Under the pieces are notes generated by a model. It saw nothing but the letters and a program-made list of their open reading frames with translations, had not been told where the DNA came from and ran no database searches. The position numbers and the translations under genes are program-made. From an uncultured Bacteroidales bacterium (lineage in GTDB: Bacteria; Bacteroidota; Bacteroidia; Bacteroidales; Paludibacteraceae), in contig ONIM01000019.1 of NCBI GenBank assembly GCA_900317885.1, positions 62,001 to 126,000 on the forward strand: a stretch of DNA of 64,000 nt. The letters are read 5' to 3'. Of this stretch, positions 44,245-51,420 are shown piece after piece (within the stretch, counting starts at the first letter, position 1; the number at the start of each line of letters is the position of its first letter).

Positions 44245-44258
44245 AATTTAATACGCTT

Positions 44259-45115
44259 ATGAAAAAGACATTGACTTTGTTCCTTGCATTGTTCATTGGA
44301 ATGATGACGTTTGCAACGGACTGGAGGCGGATGGAGCCGGAGACGGCGCTTATGCCAATAAGTACAAGGTCGCGGCTGCTTTTGGCCAGAATGTGATTAA
44401 CATTCAGCAACCGGGTTTTGCAGCTGCGCCGGGTATCTATACGAATTTCCCTGCCGGTATCTCTTCTTGTACGCTCAATGAGGGCGACTACGTGATTGAC
44501 GGCGCAGGAATGATTTTGTATCTGTCGGCTTTTACAGCGAAAGTAACCGCTGTGTCTGTATTAGCAGGTGGAGTAAGTTATGATTTTCAAGTCTATTTCG
44601 AGGATGGAACAGGTGAGATTCCCGATGATCCTCAGCCGGGCGATGATCCTCAGCCGGGAGAACTGACGCCGGCTACGTATCATGGCTCAGAGGTCATTGC
44701 CGTCAGCGGAACGGATGTGACTTTCACTTGGTCTATCACCCGTAATGCCGATGCTACCTTGACGTTTGAACTCAAATGGTCGAGCGACATCGTTGGTTCA
44801 GTTCCGCAGGTATGTATCAATGGTGCATTTACTACGATGCCGGCGCAGGAGCGAGTAGCGCGTTTCACAACTACGGCTACTTTTGTGGATGGCACGACGC
44901 TGAACGATACGTTCTTCTACATGGCATATGCAGGTGATGCTGCGCGTATTGAGATCACCGGTTACACTGTAGGCGCAAGCAACGACGAACCGCGACCCAG
45001 TGCAATAGAGAATATATATAACGAATCGCGCACGCATAAGGTGATTGAGAACGGAATGTTGTATATCATCAAGAACGGCATCCGTTATAATGCTCTTGGT
45101 GTAGAAATGAAATAA
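44259..45115 (+). pseudogene. Secreted beta-sandwich protein with tail tag, frameshifted near the N-terminus
   Basis: ATG 44259 opens a signal peptide (MKKTLTLFLALFIGMMTFATDW), but that frame stops at 44396. The rest of the protein (LEADGAGDGAYANKYKVAAAFG onward, stop 45115) lies in another frame that joins at about 44321. The paralogue at 45136 has an extra SGIDWL there. The junction ACGGACTGGAGGCGG fits loss of about 19 nt between two CTGG copies. The remaining part has an N-terminal module shared with the next gene, a linker with repeated DDPQPG, one copy of unnamed module B (about 44680-44985) and the tail GMLYIIKNGIRYNALGVE. Function is unknown; it is probably a surface protein. Confidence 0.75.
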
Positions 45116-45135
45116 GAATCATAAAAATCTATATT

Positions 45136-48100
45136 ATGAGAAAAAAATTAACTTTACTCTTCGCGCTTTTGTGCGCAAGTGTGATGGGATTTGCCATTGA
45201 TTGGAGTGGCATTGACTGGCTGCCAGGCAGTAATAGTACTTATAAAGTGGTAGTGTCACCTGCAGGCCCTAATATAATGCAAGAACAAGATTGGGCTGGT
45301 AAAAGGAGATTGTTCCTTGGATCCATCATTATTCGATACACAAGGAGCCGGTAAATTCTACTATACTTCTGCATTCCTCCAACAAGAGACAGAATTTACA
45401 CAAGTACATAACGGCACAACTTATACTTTTACTGTATATAATGACAAACCGGTAACAGTACCTTCGACGAAAGCTCCAACTCCAATTGTCCCTGCTTCCC
45501 GGGTAAAGGGAGTGTATAGTGAGTATGAATTTAATACAGGATATTCTTTCGCTAATTGGTGTGGTACAGTGAAGCAATCAAGCGCTCTTGTTCAGGGGCG
45601 TTCTATTCCTTTCTACCAGATGGGAAATAATTGTTTTGGTATGGAGTATGGTCATTTTGATGTCTCAAATATGACTCAGATTCATCTTGATATATGGACA
45701 GAAAACACATTTGATATCAGATTCTATTTGATATCTCCGGGGCACGAGACTTATTATACGATCAATTTGACTGGTGGTGTGTGGAATACGGTAGATATAC
45801 CCTTATCGACATATACTGCTGCAAGTGTAGATTTGAACGATGTGTTCCAATTTAAATTCGATTATCCTTCAGAGGCAAATCAAACTATATTTGTAGATAA
45901 TATCTATTTCTATGCGGAAAGCGATGTTGATCCGGATCCAACCGACATTGAAGATACGAATTTTGCTCTGCAATCAAAGGGAGCTATTGCATATGGTTCT
46001 TCCGTAACGGGAGCAAACTATCCTGCAAGAGCAATAGATGGCGACAACAACACCATTTGGGAATCTATTTATGATACAGATCCTCAAATATTAGCGGTGG
46101 ATTTGGGACGGCGTCGAAATCTAAATTTGGTCAAAATTCTCTGGGGCAACCAGTGGTCAAGCGAATTTTATATTGAAACATCCAATAACGCAACCGATTG
46201 GACAGAAGCTAAGCATGTGACCGGCAATACGGACAATTATAGCCACCAGGAGCAGAGCTTTGATTTGAATAGTAAAGTAACTGCTCGCTATATTCGTTTC
46301 CGCGGTATCCATCGAGGAAACGGATGGGGTTATACTATCAAAACGTTTACTGCGATGTTATCCGGTGTCCCTGTTCTGACATCTGTCGATTTATCTTCAG
46401 ATAAGAACATTGCTAAAGTGGGAACCTACGCAACGCTTACCGCAAGTCCCAAAGACCAGAATAGTTCGGCTATCGCTGCTACCTTATCTTATGAAGTTTC
46501 TCCGGCTGATGCGGGTCATGTGACAGATGGAAAATATTATCCTGAGAAATTTGGTCTTGCAACGATTACTGTTACTGCAGAGGCCGGTGGAGTACAGGTG
46601 ACGAATAATGTACAAATATGGGGCGTTACAAGCGATAACTTGGCTTGGAATAAGACATCTGAGGCAGGATATAATCCAAGTAATCAAGGCGAGATAAATA
46701 CAAAGGCTAATGACGGGGACGAAAGCACTTTGTGGGTTACATGGGAGAATGCATCCGTTGCTGATGAGTGGTGGTATGTAGATTTAGGTACTTCGTATGA
46801 TATTACTGGAATCAATGTTTCATGGGGAGGAGATTATTCTACTAACTATATTCTGCAAGTCCGTGCAGAAGCCCCGTCTCCAGACGATAAGGCGAATGAT
46901 GAGGCGTGGACGACATTAGCAACAGTTACTACTGCCAGTGCTAATAGTTCTGTGTTTAGTCAAGTAACGGGGACAGGTCGTTATGTACGTTTCCATTCTC
47001 TTTCCAGATCATGGTGGCAATGTTTCCGCTTACGTGAACTTCAAGTATTTGGTTCTGAATCATCTACCCCGACAAAATCCGTTTCCGTTGCAGTAAATGA
47101 CCCGCTAATGGGAACGGCAACAGTGAAGCAAAATGGTGATCCTGTTACAGAGGTAGAAACCGGTTCTACGGTTACGTTTAGTGCCGTAGCTAATGACGGA
47201 TATATATTTGTGGATTGGTCGAATGGCAACACCAATGCCACTTTCAATGCAACAGTTGATGCTGCAATGAACCTCACCGCTAATTTCCGTGCGTTAGGTA
47301 CGACCTATTGCAACACGCTCGTTCATTCTAGTAATAGTGGTCAAGAGCACGATGCGTATGTTACTATGAAACGTTCGGGTGAGAATGAGTATCAGTTAAT
47401 AGTACGTACTACAGAGGCGTTAAGCAATTTTGGCGGAACAAACTTCTATAAACCTAATAATGTCCATGTGATAAATATTCGAGATCAAGGAGTATTGTCG
47501 AATAACAATCATACATTGACGGTAACTTTTAGCTGTGACAAAGAACCATACATGACAGATCCGCTTTACGTGGTGTTACAAGGTGGTTTTGAGGCTCAAT
47601 TCCCTCAATTGACGAATATCGAATACTCACAACCTTGTGCAGATCCGGAGATTACGGCTATTGAGTTGAACAAGACCGAGGCAACTCTGGAAATGGGTAA
47701 CACCCTGACGCTGGTGCCGACCTTCACTCCGGCATACATGAGCGCAGATATCACTTGGCAGACTTCCGACGCAGATGTAGCTACTGTGGATAATGGTGTA
47801 GTAACGGCTAATGCCATAGGTACCGCAACTATTACAGCGGAAACGTCTAATGGTAAGACTGCTACTTGCGCTGTAACCGTAGAGCCGATTACAGAGAAAA
47901 CATGGTGGGGAACTCAAACAATTACGGACTGGGATCCTGATATGGATGTGATGTGGTCTGTTACCCGAAATGCCAACAAGACACTGACATATACAGTTTA
48001 CTTTGGAGGTGATGCATCCGACAAAGTAAAGCAAATTAACAATGGTGAATGGCATGGCTTGGTTGGCTATGATGATGTAAACCGCGTAGCTTCATACACA

Positions 48101-49516
48101 ACAGAAACAACGTACGAAAAAGGTACTAAGATTAAGCCTGACCATTTCTTCTACTTTGGAGGTCCACGTATTGAACTTGCTGATGTATATGTGGTTGGTT
48201 CGGAGAATGAGCGTCCGTCAACTGCTGTGGAATCTGTAGAAATATCTTCTACTGCAGCAAGTCTTCTCCCTGAAGAAAATCTCCAATTAACTGCTACTGT
48301 ATTACCATCGTTCGTAGAGAACAAAAATGTTAATTGGTCATCTGATAACAAGAGTGTAGCAACTGTGTCTAACACTGGTTATGTAACAGCAGTCGCTGAA
48401 GGAACTGCTCACATCACTGCTACTTCTGTTGCTGATGGTACAAAGTCAGCTACGTGCACTGTAACGGTAGTAGGTTCTATAACATCTGCTACCTGGTATG
48501 GTTATAGTACCGTTAGTCCTCTAGAAGGTTTGACCGCATATACATATTCTATTACACGCGGGACGGACCATAAACTAACATTCACGATGACTACTGATAA
48601 AAACGTAGTTGGATATGTTAGTGGTATTGAGGGTGATGTGACAGGAGCATTTGGTGGATATGATGCAGTAAACCATACTGGCACCTTTACCACAGCAGGC
48701 ACTTACACAGACGGCGCAGAACTTCATCTCCGATTAACTTTCGCGAGTGCATCTTATGGGGCTCCTGCATACAATTTCTCCTATACCGTTGGTTCCTCCA
48801 ATGCTGCCCTGCCGCAGGCAGTTGCTGTTGACGAGGAGAAAGATAACACCGCTATCCTTACAACCTATGATGGTCAAACAGTTATCGGTGTATTGGGTCG
48901 TTCCTTCACAGCCGGCAATCTCTACACCCTCGTGCTGCCGTTTGATGTGGATGCCGCACAGACAGCTGCTAAGTTGCCGGGACATCTGACCAAACTGCAG
49001 AATACCATCGTCAAGGAGAACCAAGACCTGCGTATCAATTTCGTGGATGTCAGTGCGATTGAGGCAGGTGTGCCTTATCTCTATGAGCCGAGTGCAGCGG
49101 TGGCTAATCCGACCTTCGAAAGTGTGGAGGTTAGCGCTACGCTTAATCCAACGGTTGCAGATAGTTATGCGAAATACTATGGTATCTACGCGCCGATGGA
49201 TGGTGATGCCCTGCACGCTAAAGATAATGCTTATGTCTTAGGTCCGGATCAGTACTTGTATGCCGTTTCCGACCTACCGGCAAACCAGACGATGCTTGCG
49301 CTCCGTGCGTATTTCGTGCTGCACTTCCCACCAAGTGCCGGTGCCGCTCCGAGACGCGTCGCGCAAGTGGTATTCAATAGCCAGGAGACCGAAGTTGCTA
49401 CCGGTATTGAGAATACAATCGATAACGAGCAGAATGCGAAGATCCTACGTGACGGACAACTACTGATTATCCGTGAGGGTAAGATGTATAACGCTCAAGG
49501 ACAATTGATTAAATAA
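45136..49516 (+). pseudogene. Large multidomain secreted protein with tail tag, one frameshift near 45301
   Basis: ATG 45136 opens a signal peptide (MRKKLTLLFALLCASVMGFA) and DWSGIDWLPGS. The frame is lost at the A run at 45301-45304; reading three instead of four A restores AGKGDCSLDPSLFDTQGAGK and gives about 1,460 residues. Domains by position: module A 45500-45920; F5/8 type C (discoidin) 45950-46360 and 46630-47055; an Ig-like domain 46375-46620; B-repeat 47070-47300; Big_2 Ig-like domains 47645-47890 and 48215-48475; module B 47900-48210 and 48480-48800; a C-terminal region 48805-49390; tail GQLLIIREGKMYNAQGQL. Glycan binding or adhesion is likely. The frameshift may be a sequencing error. 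Confidence 0.8.
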
Positions 49517-49544
49517 TCTATGAACCTCTAAATTTGACACTATT

Positions 49545-49682
49545 ATGAAAACATACAATCGTCCTATCGTACAAGTTATCGAATGTGTAACTACGGATAT
49601 GCTCATGGCAGGTAATGTCAGTGGAGGTAGTTTGAAGGGAGTTCATCAAGGACAGCAAACTGATCCGATTGTGATCTACTAA
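49545..49682 (+). CDS. 45-residue peptide with a conserved-looking leader and a Gly-rich end
   Basis: ATG 49545 encodes MKTYNRPIVQVIECVTTD, then MLMAGNVSGGSLKG and VHQGQQTDPIVIY. It is 28 nt after the preceding gene and is followed by a strong terminator, so it is the last gene of that unit. Short Bacteroidota peptides of the form MKxYxxPxxxV...LMAG are common and uncharacterised. The MAGNVSGG part resembles a double-glycine leader end, so a ribosomal peptide precursor is possible, but no modifying enzyme is seen nearby. Confidence 0.6.
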   Translation: MKTYNRPIVQVIECVTTDMLMAGNVSGGSLKGVHQGQQTDPIVIY

Positions 49683-49702
49683 TCCCTCTCCATCCCTTTC
49701 TA

Positions 49703-49733
49703 CAAAGAGCCTCGCGCAGTGCGGGGCTCTTTG
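49703..49733 (+). terminator. Terminator after the 45-residue peptide gene
   Basis: CAAAGAGCC and GGCTCTTTG form a perfect 9-bp stem around a 13-nt loop. The T-run is weak (TTTGTT). Confidence 0.7.
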
Positions 49734-49791
49734 TTGGTATAAGGAGATTGTAAAATCCGAATTAGCAAAAAAAATTTTTCTTACAAAGTCC

Positions 49792-49822
49792 TTGCATAAT
49801 TCAAAAAAATGTACTACCTTTG
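49792..49822 (+). promoter_or_regulatory. Promoter of the rhuM-like gene
   Basis: TTG at 49792-49794 and TACCTTTG at 49815-49822, 20 nt apart, 42 nt before ATG 49865. Confidence 0.78.
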
Positions 49823-49864
49823 CAGTCGAAAATCGGAAACAAAAAGATAACACATTCACCCTAT

Positions 49865-50884
49865 ATGTCCAAACAATTACAAATACGCAACTCGACGGCT
49901 GAGTTCTTAATTTTCCAAGCCGAAGACAAGGCGCAAGGTGTACAAGTCTTCTACAAAGACGAGACCATCTGGGCAACGCAAAAAGCCATGGCTGCGCTTT
50001 TTGATGTGGATAGATCTGTGATTACCAAGCATCTAAAAAACATCTTCGAGACAGGAGAATTACAACAAGATTCAGTTTGTGCAAAATTTGCACATACTGC
50101 CGATGATGGCAAAACATACTCCACGCAATTCTACAAACTGGATGCCATCATTTCTGTCGGTTATCGTGTGAATTCCATCCGTGCGACCCAGTTCCGGCAG
50201 TGGTGTACAGCCGTGTTGCGGCAGTTTGCTATACGCGGCTATGTTATCGACAAGAAACGCATGGAGAACGGTGCCTTCATTAGCGAGGATTACTTCGAGT
50301 ACCTGTTAGCTGAGATCCGCGAGATCAGGCTATCCGAGCGCCGATTCTATCAGAAACTGACCGACATATATGCAACGGCTATCGACTATAATCTTGATGC
50401 ACCCACTACGCGCGAGTTCTTCGCGAAAGTGCAGAACAAGATGCATTATGCCGTACACGGACAAACGGCAGCAGAGTTGATTGTGTCGCGTGCGAATGCG
50501 GAGAAAGAGCACATGGGCTTAACCACATGGGAGAAGGCGCCAAACGGCAAGATCGTCAAACCCGATGTGAGTGTGGCGAAGAACTACCTCAATGAGTTGG
50601 AATTGGAAGATATGGGTCGTTTGGTCAACTCCGTTTTAGATACCGCAGAACGTATGGCGAAACGGCATATCCCGATGACGATGGAGGATTGGGCGAAGCG
50701 TATTGATATCATCCTGGAAGCAAGTGATGACCGGATACTGACCGACGCAGGGTCCGTCTCTGCAGAGCAAGCCAAAGAGTTTGCAGAGACGGAGTTTGAG
50801 AAATACCGCATCATCCAAGACCGCCTGTTTGAATCGGATTTCGACAAGTTTGAGCTACCGACACTACCCTTTGACGAAAAATAA
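49865..50884 (+). CDS. RhuM-family protein
   Basis: The 339-residue cytoplasmic protein carries VFYKDETIWATQKAMAALFDVDRSVITKHLKNIFETGEL, FYKLDAIISVGYRVNSIRATQFRQW and AVHGQTAAELIVSRANAEKEHMGLTTW, the order seen in RhuM proteins first noted on a Salmonella pathogenicity island. The first block resembles a DNA-binding helix-turn-helix. Function is unknown; these genes are often in variable, island-like regions. ATG 49865 was chosen because the promoter -7 box ends at 49822. Confidence 0.85.
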   Translation: MSKQLQIRNSTAEFLIFQAEDKAQGVQVFYKDETIWATQKAMAALFDVDRSVITKHLKNIFETGELQQDSVCAKFAHTADDGKTYSTQFYKLDAIISVGYRVNSIRATQFRQWCTAVLRQFAIRGYVIDKKRMENGAFISEDYFEYLLAEIREIRLSERRFYQKLTDIYATAIDYNLDAPTTREFFAKVQNKMHYAVHGQTAAELIVSRANAEKEHMGLTTWEKAPNGKIVKPDVSVAKNYLNELELEDMGRLVNSVLDTAERMAKRHIPMTMEDWAKRIDIILEASDDRILTDAGSVSAEQAKEFAETEFEKYRIIQDRLFESDFDKFELPTLPFDEK

Positions 50885-50887
50885 ACC

Positions 50888-51055
50888 ATGATTAATCGCT
50901 CCATAGATATGATTCTCGAGACGTCCGGACAGCCCGCCCCTACCGAGGAAGAGGTGCAGTTCGCAGCCCAGCGAAACGAGCCCAACGGCAAGAAGACCAT
51001 GCTCGCATGGTACTGGAAGATTTGTGGTGCTGAATATGATCAGCAACACGGTTAA
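50888..51055 (+). CDS. 55-residue hypothetical protein downstream of rhuM
   Basis: ATG 50888 lies 3 nt after the rhuM stop and opens MINRSIDMILETSGQPAP, then EEEVQFAAQRNEPNGKKT and MLAWYWKICGAEYDQQHG. The close spacing suggests translation from the same mRNA. I do not recognise the family. A structured region and a terminator follow. Confidence 0.55.
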   Translation: MINRSIDMILETSGQPAPTEEEVQFAAQRNEPNGKKTMLAWYWKICGAEYDQQHG

Positions 51056-51188
51056 ATTTTCCACGGGGTCCCCGGCAGGAGGAAAACCTCCTGTTGGGGA
51101 GAGCGGAGCTGCTCCGAGTATTTACTACCTGAACGTAGTTTAGGTACATATACGAGGAGTTAGCCCGCGAGGAAGGTCTGCGCCCCTG
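51056..51188 (+). ncRNA. Candidate structured RNA or multi-hairpin 3' region
   Basis: A 14-bp stem with an AAAA loop (51069-51100, including two G-U pairs) is followed by CGGAG-CTG-CTCCG (51104-51116), then ACTAC/GTAGT (51124-51139), which competes with TACCT/AGGTA (51126-51146). The block leads straight into a terminator. It could be the 3' region of the rhuM transcript or a separate small RNA. No known riboswitch class is recognised. Confidence 0.4.
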
Positions 51189-51218
51189 GCCCCTCCCTCA
51201 CAAAGGAGGGGCTTTTTT
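51189..51218 (+). terminator. Rho-independent terminator
   Basis: GCCCCTCC, 8-nt loop, GGAGGGGC, then TTTTTT: a perfect 8-bp GC-rich stem and a T run. Confidence 0.85.
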
Positions 51219-51317
51219 ACGTACTTTTTTTGCACCAAAATTTGAGCTAAAATGCAGTATATCAATGAAATCATATATACTTTTCGTACTTTTGTGTTTT
51301 ATAACATATTTTGAGTT
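51213..51317 (+). promoter_or_regulatory. Shared upstream module, copy 2
   Basis: TTTTTTACGTACTTTTTTTG at its start, CGTACTTTTGTG (51285) and AACATAT ending at 51309, 8 nt before the -33 TTG. It corresponds landmark by landmark to 43124-43228. The sequence from 51349 to 51420 is an AT-rich leader with nothing else recognisable. Confidence 0.6.
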
Positions 51318-51348
51318 TTGGAGGTTCTAAAAAAAAGTAGTAATTTTG
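51318..51348 (+). promoter_or_regulatory. Promoter of the discoidin-domain secreted protein
   Basis: TTG at 51318-51320 and TAATTTTG at 51341-51348, 20 nt apart; ATG 51421 follows after a leader of about 70 nt. Confidence 0.78.
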
Positions 51349-51420
51349 CACTCGGAATTAGCTAAGCTAAAACAGCAATCAACTAATCAACCATATCGTT
51401 TAACAAAAAAATTCATTATC

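Noticed and set aside
51056-51218. A known riboswitch class (for example cobalamin or TPP)
   Set aside because: It lies after a stop codon and before a terminator, and none of the conserved riboswitch cores can be seen.
49865-51218. A mobile element or prophage remnant around rhuM
   Set aside because: No integrase, transposase, attachment-site repeat or clear composition change was found; island membership remains only a general tendency of the family.
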